Assembly (NCBI RefSeq): GCF_009764265.1
Contig: NZ_RWIR01000066.1
Location: forward strand, 1 to 48,430
DNA: 48,430 nucleotides
DNA from: Pseudomonas sp. PB101
GTDB lineage: Bacteria; Pseudomonadota; Gammaproteobacteria; Pseudomonadales; Pseudomonadaceae
Reading direction: 5' to 3'
This document shows, piece after piece, positions 7,192 through 15,439 of this stretch. The position numbers and the translations under genes were made by a program. The notes under the pieces are model-generated. The model was not told the DNA's origin. It made no database searches and worked only from the letters and a program-made list of their open reading frames with translations. How positions within the stretch are numbered: position 1 is the first letter of the stretch; each line of letters opens with the position of its first letter.

Positions 7192-8538
7192 TTAGCGTCG
7201 AACCTGCTTCAGTGTCTCGGCAATCAAAAACGCCAGCTCCAGCGACTGATCGGCATTCATCCGCGGGTCGCAATGGGTGTGGTAGCGGTCCGACAAACCG
7301 TCCTCGGTAATCGGCCGTGCACCGCCGATGCACTCGGTCACGTTCTGCCCGGTCATTTCGATGTGAATACCACCGGCATAACTGCCTTCGGCTTCGTGCA
7401 CCTGGAAGAACTGTTTCACCTCGCCAAGGATCTGCGCGAAGTCGCGTGTCTTGTAGCCGCTGCTGGCCTTGATGGTGTTGCCGTGCATCGGGTCGGAACT
7501 CCACAGCACTTGCTTGCCTTCGCGCTGGACGGCACGGATCAGTTGCGGCAAATGATCGCCGACCTTATTCGCGCCCATCCGTGCGATCAGGTTCAGGCGA
7601 CCCGGGTCGTTGTCCGGGTTGAGCACGTCGATCAGGCGAATCAGGTCGTCCGGGTTCATGCTCGGGCCAACCTTGACCCCTATCGGGTTGTTCACCCCAC
7701 GCAGGAATTCGACGTGGGCGCCGTCCAGCTGTCGGGTGCGGTCGCCGATCCACAGCATGTGCGCCGAGCAGTCGTAGTAATCGTTGGTCAGGCTGTCGCG
7801 ACGCACAAAAGCTTCTTCGTAGTTCAGCAGCAGTGCTTCGTGGGCGGTGAAGAAGCTGGTCTCGCGCAGTTGTGGCGAAGTGTCCATGCCACAAGCGCGC
7901 ATGAACGCCAGGGTTTCATCGATGCGGTCGGCCAGGTGGCTGTATTTTTCCGCCAGCGCCGAGTTGGCAATGAAGTCCAGGTTCCACTTGTGCACCTGAT
8001 GCAGGTCGGCAAAACCGCCCTGGGCGAACGCGCGCAACAGGTTCAGGGTGGCGGTGGACTGGTGGTAGGACTGCAGCAGGCGTTCCGGGTCCGGCACGCG
8101 GCTTTTTTCGTCGAAACCGATGCCATTGACGATATCGCCACGGTAGGCGGGCAGGGTCACGCCATCAATGGTTTCGTCGTTGGCCGAGCGCGGCTTGGCG
8201 AACTGCCCGGCCATGCGCCCGACCTTGACCACCGGGCAGCCGGCGGCAAACGTCATCACGATGGCCATCTGCAGCAACACCTTGAAGGTGTCGCGGATTT
8301 TCGCCGCGGAGAATTCTGCGAAGCTTTCGGCGCAGTCGCCACCCTGCAACAGAAACGCACGGCCCTGGGTCACCTCGGCGAACTGACGGCGCAACTCCCG
8401 GGCTTCGCCGGCAAACACCAGCGGCGGATAGCTGGCCAGGGTCTGTTCGACCTGCTGCAAATGCGCGGCGTCGGGGTATCGGGGTTGTTGCTGGATCGGC
8501 AGGGCGCGCCAGCTGTCAGGGCTCCAGGGTTGGCTCAT
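7192..8538 (-). CDS. Class II 3-deoxy-7-phosphoheptulonate (DAHP) synthase
   Basis: A 448-aa cytoplasmic enzyme that condenses phosphoenolpyruvate and erythrose 4-phosphate, the first step of the shikimate pathway. It is the class II (plant/mycobacterial) type: QGGDCAESFAEF, VGRMAGQFAKPRS, GDIVNGIGF and the C-terminal HTHCDPRMNADQSLELAF are all seen. I start at the ATG at 8538 (MSQPWSPDSWRALP), the usual beginning of the Pseudomonas housekeeping form; an extension to 8571 is not supported. There is no phenazine context, so a primary metabolic role is likely. It stands alone, with a REP pair downstream. Confidence 0.95.
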   Translation of the reverse strand: MSQPWSPDSWRALPIQQQPRYPDAAHLQQVEQTLASYPPLVFAGEARELRRQFAEVTQGRAFLLQGGDCAESFAEFSAAKIRDTFKVLLQMAIVMTFAAGCPVVKVGRMAGQFAKPRSANDETIDGVTLPAYRGDIVNGIGFDEKSRVPDPERLLQSYHQSTATLNLLRAFAQGGFADLHQVHKWNLDFIANSALAEKYSHLADRIDETLAFMRACGMDTSPQLRETSFFTAHEALLLNYEEAFVRRDSLTNDYYDCSAHMLWIGDRTRQLDGAHVEFLRGVNNPIGVKVGPSMNPDDLIRLIDVLNPDNDPGRLNLIARMGANKVGDHLPQLIRAVQREGKQVLWSSDPMHGNTIKASSGYKTRDFAQILGEVKQFFQVHEAEGSYAGGIHIEMTGQNVTECIGGARPITEDGLSDRYHTHCDPRMNADQSLELAFLIAETLKQVRR

Positions 8539-8688
8539 CACGGTCTCTAGTGTTTTCGCTCGGACGTCCATGTTATCAGCAAATTAGTGCGTGACCTGTT
8601 CCCGTCGCTTCGTCGACAATCTCGCCTTTGCCGCTCTCTACACGCGGTGTTATTGCGTTGCCGGCCCCGGTGACGATCAGGAGATGAA

Positions 8689-9444
8689 ATGACTGAGGAG
8701 CGCGTCGAGCATCTGCTCGCCGAGGTGCAGGACGAGTTCGGCGTGATTCGTGTGCTGGAAGTGGCCGATTACCGTTTTCTCGAGTTCGGTGATGCCATCG
8801 AGCAAAGCTGCGTGTTCACGGCCGATCCGAGCTGGCTCGAATACGACTACACCCGGGCGATGCTGATCGGTGCGCTGTGCCATGAACAACCGGACAGCGC
8901 ACTGTTTCTCGGCCTCGGCGCCGGGACGCTGACCCAGGCCTGCCTCAAGTTCCTGCCGCTGGAAGATGTCGAAGCCATCGAACTGCGCCCGGACGTGCCG
9001 CGCCTGGCCATCGAATACCTTGGGCTGGATGACGATCCGCGCCTGTACATCCGCGTTGGCGATGCGCTGGAGTTGCTGGATACCGCGGAATCGGCCGACC
9101 TGATTTTCGTCGACCTTTATACCGATGTCGGCCCGGGTGTCGGGCATCTGGCCTGGAGTTTCCTGGAAAACTGCCAGAAGCGATTGAATCCTGGGGGCTG
9201 GCTGGTCATCAATCAGTGGGCTACCGACGATGGCAAACCCCTGGGTGCCGCCTTGTTGCGCGGGTTGTATCACCGCCATTACTGGGAACTGCCGGTGAAG
9301 GAGGGCAACGTGATCCTGATCGTGCCCTCGGAGCTGGATCAGGATCTGGACATGGACGGGCTGATCACCCGCGCCGAAGCGCTGGCTCCGCGGTTGGGGT
9401 ATTCGCTGGATTCGTTGATCAAGTGCATTCGTCCGGCTACCTGA
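8689..9444 (+). CDS. Spermidine-synthase-like SAM-dependent methyltransferase fold protein
   Basis: A 251-aa Rossmann protein of the spermidine synthase superfamily. Motif I is SALFLGLGAGTLTQACLKF, with the acidic residue after strand 2 in VEAIELRPDVPRLAIEY and the later motif ADLIFVDLYTD. It lacks a full N-terminal tetramerisation domain and no decarboxylase (speD) lies nearby, so true aminopropyltransfer is doubtful; many such proteins are annotated only as spermidine synthase-like or methyltransferase. A good CAGGAG site precedes the ATG. It stands alone between REP-bounded units. Substrate unknown. Confidence 0.75.
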   Translation: MTEERVEHLLAEVQDEFGVIRVLEVADYRFLEFGDAIEQSCVFTADPSWLEYDYTRAMLIGALCHEQPDSALFLGLGAGTLTQACLKFLPLEDVEAIELRPDVPRLAIEYLGLDDDPRLYIRVGDALELLDTAESADLIFVDLYTDVGPGVGHLAWSFLENCQKRLNPGGWLVINQWATDDGKPLGAALLRGLYHRHYWELPVKEGNVILIVPSELDQDLDMDGLITRAEALAPRLGYSLDSLIKCIRPAT

Positions 9445-9466
9445 TTAATTGATCGTCTGGACGGGC

Positions 9467-9546
9467 CCCTTCGCGGGCAAGCCCGCTCCCACAGTGGATC
9501 TTCGGTGTCCACAAGACCCTGTGGGAGCGGGCTTGCCCGCGATGGC
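9467..9546. repeat. Paired inverted REP element, GGGCTTGCCC subtype
   Basis: CCCTTCGCGGGCAAGCCCGC followed by TCCCACAG and, inverted, TGTGGGAGCGGGCTTGCCCG to 9546. The core GGGCTTGCCC differs from the GAGC-type copies elsewhere in the window. It lies between the convergent methyltransferase-like and crotonase genes. Confidence 0.88.
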
Positions 9547-9567
9547 TTTCTAACGGGCAATGCAGAG

Positions 9568-10359
9568 TTAAAGCCCTTTGAAGACCCCCGGCCGCCGCTC
9601 CACCATCGACCGCACACCTTCCTTGACGTCCTCGCTGGCCATCAATTTCTTGACCAGCAGCGGCAACGCCTGTGCCGCTGCGGTTTCTCCTTCATAGCGA
9701 GCCTGTCGCGCGGACATCAGTGTCGCCTGTACCCCAAGCGGGGCCTGGCGGGCGATTCGTTCTGCCAGTTCAACCGCCCGGGGCAGCAAGTCCTCGCTGG
9801 CCATGACCTCCTGCACCAGCCCCAGGTGCAAGGCGTCGCGGGCGTCGAACTCATCACCGGTCAACAACCAGCGCATGGCGTTGCCCCAGCCGGCGACCTG
9901 ATGCAGGCGCAGGGTGGCGCCGCCGAACGGGAAGATCCCGCGTTGCACTTCCATCTGCGCGAACCGGGTGTTGCTGGCGCACAGGTTGATGTCGGCGGCC
10001 AGCATCAGCTCGATGCCGATGGTCAGGCAATATCCCTGGGCGGCGACGATCACCGGTTTGCTGACCCTGGGACCGGCGAACACCCCCCACGGATCACAGC
10101 CGCCAGGAGGGACCTGCCAGCCTTCGGCGAGTGTGGCGCTGGCATTGACCAGGTCGAGCCCGGCGGTAAAGTGCTCGCCATGCGCGAACACCACCGCCAC
10201 CCGCGCTTCGCTGTCGGCTTCGAACTCGCCATAGGCCAGGCTCAAGGCGTTGAGCAGGTCGAGATCGAAGGCGTTGCGCTTGGCTACCCGATCCAGGCCG
10301 ATCAGGAACACATGACCACGCCGTTCGCGGCTGACTCGACTGGAACTGGGCTGATTCAT
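9568..10359 (-). CDS. Crotonase / enoyl-CoA hydratase family protein
   Basis: A 263-aa crotonase-fold enzyme acting on acyl-CoA thioesters. Both catalytic glutamates of enoyl-CoA hydratases are conserved in register: Glu117 in TIGIELMLAADI and Glu137 in FAQMEVQRG, 20 residues apart as in the rat enzyme. The oxyanion segments HFTAGLDL and QGYCLTIGIE are present. I start at the ATG at 10359 (MNQPSSSRVS); an extension to 10407 is possible but unlike the family. With no neighbouring fatty-acid genes the physiological substrate is open; isomerase activity is also possible. Confidence 0.85.
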   Translation of the reverse strand: MNQPSSSRVSRERRGHVFLIGLDRVAKRNAFDLDLLNALSLAYGEFEADSEARVAVVFAHGEHFTAGLDLVNASATLAEGWQVPPGGCDPWGVFAGPRVSKPVIVAAQGYCLTIGIELMLAADINLCASNTRFAQMEVQRGIFPFGGATLRLHQVAGWGNAMRWLLTGDEFDARDALHLGLVQEVMASEDLLPRAVELAERIARQAPLGVQATLMSARQARYEGETAAAQALPLLVKKLMASEDVKEGVRSMVERRPGVFKGL

Positions 10360-10556
10360 GGAGCGATCCTCGGGGTGGGAAAGGCGTGCGGGACCTGCGG
10401 TCTGCACGGCAAAGGGTGAACCGTTTTAGCGCCGTCACCCGCCAAGCCGGGCCTTTGAAAAATAGACGGCTGACCGATTATTCGCAAAGCCTGTGACACA
10501 ACGGTGTATCCGGTGGATTTCCGATAAAAAAAGCTCCCTTTTTGGGCGAATTCCGG

Positions 10557-10781
10557 TATAGTGCGCGCCGGCCTTTAGCCGGGCCGCGTTTAGGTAGAGC
10601 AATTCCCCGAAGTCAGCTTCGGCTGCATGTCCGTACTGCGGACTCTCCCTTGACGATTCTTTTCATTCATTCGTTTTCGCAAATCCCCGCCGACAAAGCT
10701 GCCAGGGCGACTCTTGAGTCTCAACACGGCACGCGCAGCTTTGGAGCATGGGTCTTTGCGGATGCACTTAGAGGCAGACCC
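10557..10781 (+). promoter_or_regulatory. Long structured 5' leader of the DEAD-box helicase gene
   Basis: A candidate -10 TATAGT (10557-10562) lies about 220 bases before the start codon, with no convincing -35. The leader contains two clean hairpins, CCGAAG/CTTCGG (10607-10622, loop TCAG) and GTCCG/CGGAC (10629-10643), and a GAGGCAG ribosome site at 10771. Long folded leaders are known for deaD/csdA and other cold-shock helicase mRNAs. A role in autoregulation or temperature response here is inference. Confidence 0.5.
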
Positions 10782-12455
10782 ATGACCCAGGAAACCGGCG
10801 GCTTCGCCGCTTTTAATCTTAATCCGAATATTCTTGCAGCCGTCACCGCGACTGGCTACGAAGAGCCATCGGCTATTCAGCAGCAATCGATCCCGATCAT
10901 CATGGCCGGTCACGACATGATTGGTCAGGCGCAAACCGGTACGGGTAAAACCGCTGCGTTCGCCCTGCCGATCCTGCATCGCATCGATCCTGCTAAGCGC
11001 GAGCCGCAAGCCCTGATCCTGGCCCCAACTCGTGAGTTGGCGCTACAAGTTGCAACCGCTTTCGAAACCTACGCCAAGCAAATGCCGGGCGTAACTGTTG
11101 TGGCTGTCTACGGCGGCGCGCCGATGGGCCCACAATTGAAAGCAATCCGTAATGGCGCACAGATCGTTGTCGCCACTCCGGGCCGTCTGTGCGACCACCT
11201 GCGTCGTGACGAAAAAGTACTGGCGACCGTGAACCACCTGGTTCTCGACGAAGCTGACGAAATGCTCAAACTGGGCTTCATGGACGACCTGGAAGTTATC
11301 TTCAAGGCTCTGCCTGCCACCCGTCAGACCGTATTGTTCTCGGCCACCTTGCCGCAGTCGATCCGTGCCATTGCCGAACGCCACCTGCGCGATCCGCAAC
11401 ACGTGAAGATCCAGACCAAGACCCAGACCGTTACCGCGATCGAGCAGGCTCACCTGCTGGTTCACGCTGACCAGAAGACTTCGGCCGTTCTCAGCTTGCT
11501 GGAAGTGGAAGATTTCGACGCCCTGATCATGTTCGTGCGCACCAAGCAAGCGACCCTGGACCTGGCCAGTGCCCTGGAAGCCAAAGGCTACAAAGCCGCT
11601 GCGCTGAACGGTGACATCGCCCAGAACCAGCGTGAGCGCGTGATCGACTCCCTCAAGGATGGCCGTCTGGACATCGTTGTGGCGACCGACGTTGCTGCTC
11701 GTGGCCTGGACGTTCCGCGCATCACTCACGTATTCAACGTTGACATGCCGTACGACCCAGAGTCCTACGTTCACCGTATCGGCCGTACCGGCCGTGCCGG
11801 TCGCGAAGGTCGTGCACTGCTGCTGGTGACTCCGCGTGAGCGCCGCATGCTGCAAGTGATCGAGCGTGTAACCGGTCAGAAAGTTGCTGAAGTTCGCCTG
11901 CCGGACGCTCAAGCCGTTCTGGATGCGCGCATCAAGAAACTGACCAACAGCCTGTCGCCGCTGGTGGCCGAGGCCGAATCGACTCACGGTGATCTGCTCG
12001 ATCGCCTGACCGCCGACATCGGTTGCAGCCCGCGTGCCCTGGCCGCAGCCCTGCTGCGCAAGGCAACCAACGGTCAAGCGCTGAACCTGGCCGCTATCGA
12101 GAAAGAGCGTCCACTGGTGCCGAACAACGCACCGCGTGGCGATCGTCCAGAGCGTTCCGGTGATCGTCCTGAGCGTGGTGACCGCGAGCGTCGTGCTCCG
12201 ATGCCACTGGGCGAAGGCCGTGCACGTTGCCGTACCGCGCTGGGCGCGCGTGACGGTATCGCTGCCAAGAACCTGCTGGGCGCCATCCTCAACGAAGGTG
12301 GTCTGGCCCGTGAAGCGATCGGTCGCATCCAGGTGCGTGACAGCTTCAGCCTCGTCGAGCTGCCGGAAGACGGTCTCGAGAAGTTGCTGACCAAGCTGAA
12401 GGACACTCGCGTTGCCGGCAAGCAGTTGAAGCTGCGTCGCTACCGCGAAGATTGA
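10782..12455 (+). CDS. deaD: ATP-dependent DEAD-box RNA helicase DeaD/CsdA
   Basis: A 557-aa RNA helicase with all core motifs in order: Q motif (FNLNPNILAAV...IQQQSIP), AQTGTGKT, PTRELALQ, TPGR, DEAD in LVLDEADEMLKLG, SAT, the RGLDVPR motif and HRIGRTGRAGREG. The C-terminal part has an RGD/PER-rich linker (about 435-470) and a DbpA-type RNA-binding domain ending LKLRRYRED. It unwinds structured RNA in ribosome assembly and cold adaptation. The ATG at 10782 gives the family N-terminus MTQETGGFAAF; upstream sequence is leader. A strong terminator follows. Confidence 0.95.
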   Translation: MTQETGGFAAFNLNPNILAAVTATGYEEPSAIQQQSIPIIMAGHDMIGQAQTGTGKTAAFALPILHRIDPAKREPQALILAPTRELALQVATAFETYAKQMPGVTVVAVYGGAPMGPQLKAIRNGAQIVVATPGRLCDHLRRDEKVLATVNHLVLDEADEMLKLGFMDDLEVIFKALPATRQTVLFSATLPQSIRAIAERHLRDPQHVKIQTKTQTVTAIEQAHLLVHADQKTSAVLSLLEVEDFDALIMFVRTKQATLDLASALEAKGYKAAALNGDIAQNQRERVIDSLKDGRLDIVVATDVAARGLDVPRITHVFNVDMPYDPESYVHRIGRTGRAGREGRALLLVTPRERRMLQVIERVTGQKVAEVRLPDAQAVLDARIKKLTNSLSPLVAEAESTHGDLLDRLTADIGCSPRALAAALLRKATNGQALNLAAIEKERPLVPNNAPRGDRPERSGDRPERGDRERRAPMPLGEGRARCRTALGARDGIAAKNLLGAILNEGGLAREAIGRIQVRDSFSLVELPEDGLEKLLTKLKDTRVAGKQLKLRRYRED

Positions 12456-12485
12456 TCCGCTCTCGAGCTGATTGATCGAACATGA

Positions 12486-12516
12486 AAAATCCCCGACTTG
12501 TTCGGGGATTTTTTTT
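12486..12516. terminator. Bidirectional intrinsic terminator
   Basis: AATCCCCGA (12489-12497) pairs with TCGGGGATT (12502-12510), flanked by a run of A on the left and TTTTTTTT on the right. It ends the deaD transcript and can also serve the convergent dioxygenase gene. Confidence 0.92.
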
Positions 12517-12531
12517 GCCTGCGCAAAAGCC

Positions 12532-13299
12532 TCAGCCGAAGCGGTAGATGTCCATGCCCAACGCACCCATGGTGAACCCCTGATGGGCAATGCTGAACGG
12601 TCCGCCGGCAGCGCGGGCAAAGTACAGCGGCAGCAAGTGTTCGTCGCTGGGGTGGTTGCGCACGGCATTCGGTGCTTGCGCGCGATAGTCGTGCAACGCG
12701 GCTTCGTCGTTCGCGGCGAGCTTGTCGATCATCCAGTCGCGAAACGCCTGGGCCCACGGTTCAACGCTCTCGGGGCCGGCATGCCAGTCGAGTTCCCGCA
12801 GGTTGTGCGTGATGCTGCCGGAGCCAATCAGCAGGACTCCGTGCTCGCGCAGGCTGGCCAGTGCGTGGCCGACGCCGGTCTGCAGGGCGGGGCCGCCGCG
12901 GGTGGGCAGCGAAACCTGGACAATCGGGATGTCGGCTTGCGGGTACATCAGCGATAAAGGCACCCACACGCCATGGTCGAAAGGCCGATTGCTGTCGATA
13001 CGTGCAGGCAAACCAGCGGTTTGCAGTAACTCGGCAACCTCTGCGGCGAGTCGTGGATCGCCGGGAGCCGGGTAGCGGACCTCGAACAGGGCTTTGGGGA
13101 AGCCGCCGAAGTCATGCCAGGTTTCCGGTTGTGGATTACCGCTGACCAGCAGCTCATGGCTTTCCCAGTGCGCCGACACAATCACGATGGCCTTGGGCCT
13201 GGGTATTTCGGCGGCCAGGCGGGCGAGGGCCGGCCCGCTGGCGCCGGGCTCGAGGGCGAGCATGGGGGAGCCGTGGGATATGTACAGGCTGGGGAACAT
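12532..13299 (-). CDS. ygiD: 4,5-DOPA extradiol dioxygenase-like protein (YgiD)
   Basis: A 255-aa member of the LigB/DODA family of non-haem extradiol dioxygenases. Metal-ligand histidines are visible in YISHGSPML, in the VSAHWES segment and in NRPFDHGVWVPL. E. coli YgiD opens the ring of L-DOPA; the natural substrate in pseudomonads is not settled. Length is normal. It is convergent with deaD, sharing its terminator, and divergent from tpm across about 100 bases. No pathway genes are adjacent. Confidence 0.87.
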   Translation of the reverse strand: MFPSLYISHGSPMLALEPGASGPALARLAAEIPRPKAIVIVSAHWESHELLVSGNPQPETWHDFGGFPKALFEVRYPAPGDPRLAAEVAELLQTAGLPARIDSNRPFDHGVWVPLSLMYPQADIPIVQVSLPTRGGPALQTGVGHALASLREHGVLLIGSGSITHNLRELDWHAGPESVEPWAQAFRDWMIDKLAANDEAALHDYRAQAPNAVRNHPSDEHLLPLYFARAAGGPFSIAHQGFTMGALGMDIYRFG

Positions 13300-13401
13300 G
13301 AAAGAGCTCCTGAGAGTTAAGATGCAACATCTTCAGTCAGATCATTGATCTAAATCTAATATAAGTTTTAGGGTGTTTTGATCGAATTTTCGGGGTTATT
13401 T

Positions 13402-14058
13402 ATGCAGCCGGAGTTTTGGCACAAAAAGTGGGCGGCGAACCAGATCGGCTTTCACCTGCCGCAGGTGAACCCTCATCTGAAGCGGTTCTGGCCAGCGTTA
13501 AGCCTTGAAGAGGGGTCACGCGTGCTGGTGCCGTTATGTGGAAAAAGCCTGGATTTGCTATGGCTCGCCCATCAAGGCCATGAGGTCCTGGGCGTCGAAT
13601 TGTCGGAAAAAGCCATCGAGGAGTTTTTCAGCGAGCATGGCTTTGATCCGGCCGTCAGCGAGCAGGGGCCGTTCAAGGTTTATCGGGCAGGTTCCATCGA
13701 GCTGTGGTGCGGTGATTTCTTTGAGCTCACGGCCGGCGATGTTGCCGATTGCTCGGCTGTTTATGATCGTGCGGCGTTGATCGCGTTGCCGGCGCAAATG
13801 CGAGAGCGTTACGCTGCCCATTTGAAGCGGATACTGCCCAAAGAGTCCCATGGCTTGTTGATTACCCTGGACTATAACCAGGCGCAATTGCCCGGCCCGC
13901 CGTTTGCCGTGCTTGACGATGAGGTGCAGCGGTTGTTCGGGGACTCATGGGCGCTGAAGATCCTGGAAGATCAGGATGTGTTGAGCGAGAGCGGGAAATT
14001 CCTGGAGGCGGGTGTGACGCGGCTTGAGGAGCGGGTGTATCGGGTTTCCACCCGCTAA
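13402..14058 (+). CDS. tpm: Thiopurine S-methyltransferase
   Basis: A 218-aa SAM-dependent methyltransferase. The bacterial Tpm signatures are present: MQPEFWHKKWAANQIGFHLP at the N-terminus, RVLVPLCGKSLDLLWLA (motif I), HEVLGVELSEKAIEEFF and CSAVYDRAALIALP. In pseudomonads Tpm methylates thiopurines and selenium or tellurium oxyanions, contributing to metalloid resistance (family knowledge). The ATG at 13402 is the family start; upstream in-frame codons are not needed. It is divergent from ygiD and followed by a REP pair. Confidence 0.95.
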   Translation: MQPEFWHKKWAANQIGFHLPQVNPHLKRFWPALSLEEGSRVLVPLCGKSLDLLWLAHQGHEVLGVELSEKAIEEFFSEHGFDPAVSEQGPFKVYRAGSIELWCGDFFELTAGDVADCSAVYDRAALIALPAQMRERYAAHLKRILPKESHGLLITLDYNQAQLPGPPFAVLDDEVQRLFGDSWALKILEDQDVLSESGKFLEAGVTRLEERVYRVSTR

Positions 14059-14080
14059 AAGACAGGTTGTTTGTTCTGGC

Positions 14081-14150
14081 CTCATCGCGAGCAAGCTCGC
14101 TCCCACATTTGACCGCGATCCCCTGTGGGAGCGAGCTTGCTCGCGATGAG
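14081..14150. repeat. Paired inverted REP element
   Basis: CTCATCGCGAGCAAGCTCGC continuing TCCCACA (14081-14107) and the inverted TGTGGGAGCGAGCTTGCTCG to 14150. This is the most compact pair in the window, with only about 16 bases between arms, and the flanking CTCATCGC/GCGATGAG also pair. It lies between tpm and the htpX terminator. Confidence 0.9.
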
Positions 14151-14181
14151 GGCCTCACAGACACCCCAATAATCAGCAGAC

Positions 14182-14212
14182 AAAAAAAGGCCCGCATCGC
14201 AGCGGGCCTTTT
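14182..14212 (-). terminator. Intrinsic terminator of htpX
   Basis: AAAAGGCCCGC (14185-14195) pairs with GCGGGCCTTTT (14202-14212) around a six-base loop. On the minus strand the hairpin is followed by TTTTTTT (complement of 14182-14188), placing it directly after the htpX stop. Confidence 0.92.
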
Positions 14213-14230
14213 GATTTGCTGTGGAGCCTG

Positions 14231-15121
14231 TTAGCCCCGACGACGCGCCAAGGCGTCGATACGCTCTTCCAGCGGCGGGTGGCTCATGAACATGCGGGCA
14301 AACCCTTGCTTGATGCCACCGTTGATGCCGAAGGCGTTCAAGGTGTCGGGCATGTGCACCGGCAGGCCTTGTTCCGCACGCAGGCGCTGCAGGGCGCCAA
14401 TCATCGCGGCAGTACCGGCCAGGTTTGCGCCGGCTTCGTCGGCACGGAATTCGCGTTTGCGCGAGAACCACATGACGATGGAGCTGGCGAGGATGCCCAG
14501 GACCAGTTCGGCGAAGATGGTCGCCACATAGTAGGCAATGCCCTGGCCTTCTTCGTTCTTGAAAATCACTTTGTCGACGAAATTGCCGATGATCCGGGCG
14601 AAGAACATCACGAACGTGTTAACCACGCCCTGGATCAGCGCCAGGGTAACCATGTCGCCATTGGCCACGTGGCCGATTTCGTGGGCCAGGACGGCTTTCA
14701 CCTCATCCGGCGAGAAGCGCTCGAGCAAGCCCTGGCTCACCGCGACCAGTGCGTCGTTCTTGTTCCAGCCGGTGGCGAAGGCGTTCGCCTCATAGGCTGG
14801 GAAGATACCGACTTCGGGCATCTTGATCCCGGCTTCGCGGGACAGTTGCTCGACGGTTTGCAGCAGCCATTGCTCGTGACGGGTGCGTGGCTGGGTGATG
14901 ATCTGGGTGCTGGTGCTCATCTTCGCCATCCACTTGGAGATGAACAGCGAGAACAGCGAACCTGCGAAACCAAAGACCGCACAGAAGATCAGCAGCTGAT
15001 TGAGGTTCAGATCAACCCCATTGGCCGCCATGAACCCGTTGAAGCCGAAAAGGCTCAGGGTGATGCTGGCAATCAGCACGACCGCCAGGTTAGTGGCCAA
15101 GAACAGCAGGATGCGCATCAT
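14231..15121 (-). CDS. htpX: Membrane zinc metalloprotease HtpX
   Basis: A 296-aa M48 family protease of the inner membrane, involved in quality control of damaged membrane proteins. Two N-terminal membrane segments (about 4-25 and 43-62) precede the catalytic HEIGH motif at 147-151. Two more hydrophobic segments follow (VVNTFVMFFARIIG and VATIFAELVLGIL), then the downstream metal ligand in REFRADEAGA. Length and the C-terminal FMSHPPLEERI are standard. A perfect terminator lies downstream. It is often induced by envelope stress (CpxR in E. coli); no such site was recognised here. Confidence 0.95.
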   Translation of the reverse strand: MMRILLFLATNLAVVLIASITLSLFGFNGFMAANGVDLNLNQLLIFCAVFGFAGSLFSLFISKWMAKMSTSTQIITQPRTRHEQWLLQTVEQLSREAGIKMPEVGIFPAYEANAFATGWNKNDALVAVSQGLLERFSPDEVKAVLAHEIGHVANGDMVTLALIQGVVNTFVMFFARIIGNFVDKVIFKNEEGQGIAYYVATIFAELVLGILASSIVMWFSRKREFRADEAGANLAGTAAMIGALQRLRAEQGLPVHMPDTLNAFGINGGIKQGFARMFMSHPPLEERIDALARRRG

Positions 15122-15439
15122 GGTTGTAGAAATCTCCTCATGCTAAAGATGTAGCTTACTGCGGGGTATATAAGGTGCTGCACCGGGGTATTCAACCGGG
15201 TGACTATTTCAAACTGTGTCCTACGGCAATAGTCTAGCTGCTTGCAGGGCATTTCCGACGCGAGTGCGGGAAGTGTTTGTCAGTCAAATCCTGTCGAAAG
15301 CCCCCGCCTTTGTTAGGCGCGAGCAGGTCGGGCGACATCCGGCAGGGCGCGAAGCGGCTGCCACCGGTGGCGCGCATGCATGTGTTGCTGAATGAATCAC
15401 CGTGCGACGCTGCAGCAGCGTCGCACGGTGACGGGCCGG
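15122..15439. other. Intergenic gap upstream of htpX, without a gene
   Basis: 318 bases between the htpX start and the alaA stop, both on the minus strand. The half near htpX is moderately AT-rich (AAGATGTAGCTTACTGCGGG) and should hold its promoter. The GC-rich half (15290-15380) has no credible reading frame with a ribosome site. A perfect palindrome sits at 15397-15431 and is listed separately. Confidence 0.6.
15397..15431 (-). terminator. Perfect 17-base-pair hairpin after alaA
   Basis: Bases 15397-15413 (TCACCGTGCGACGCTGC) are fully complementary to 15415-15431 around the single A at 15414; in RNA a 15-16 bp stem with a 3-5 base loop would form. It starts 9 bases after the alaA stop codon on the minus strand. 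There is no T run, so it would end or stabilise the alaA mRNA rather than act as a classic terminator. Confidence 0.55.

Noticed and set aside
11043..12668. A 541-codon open frame on the minus strand
   Set aside because: It is antisense to the DEAD-box helicase with all its motifs and crosses a strong terminator. No ribosome site or known domain.
13346..13360. TTGATCTAAATCTA as an Anr/Fnr box before tpm
   Set aside because: The second half-site departs from ATCAA, and tpm or ygiD control by oxygen has no other support.
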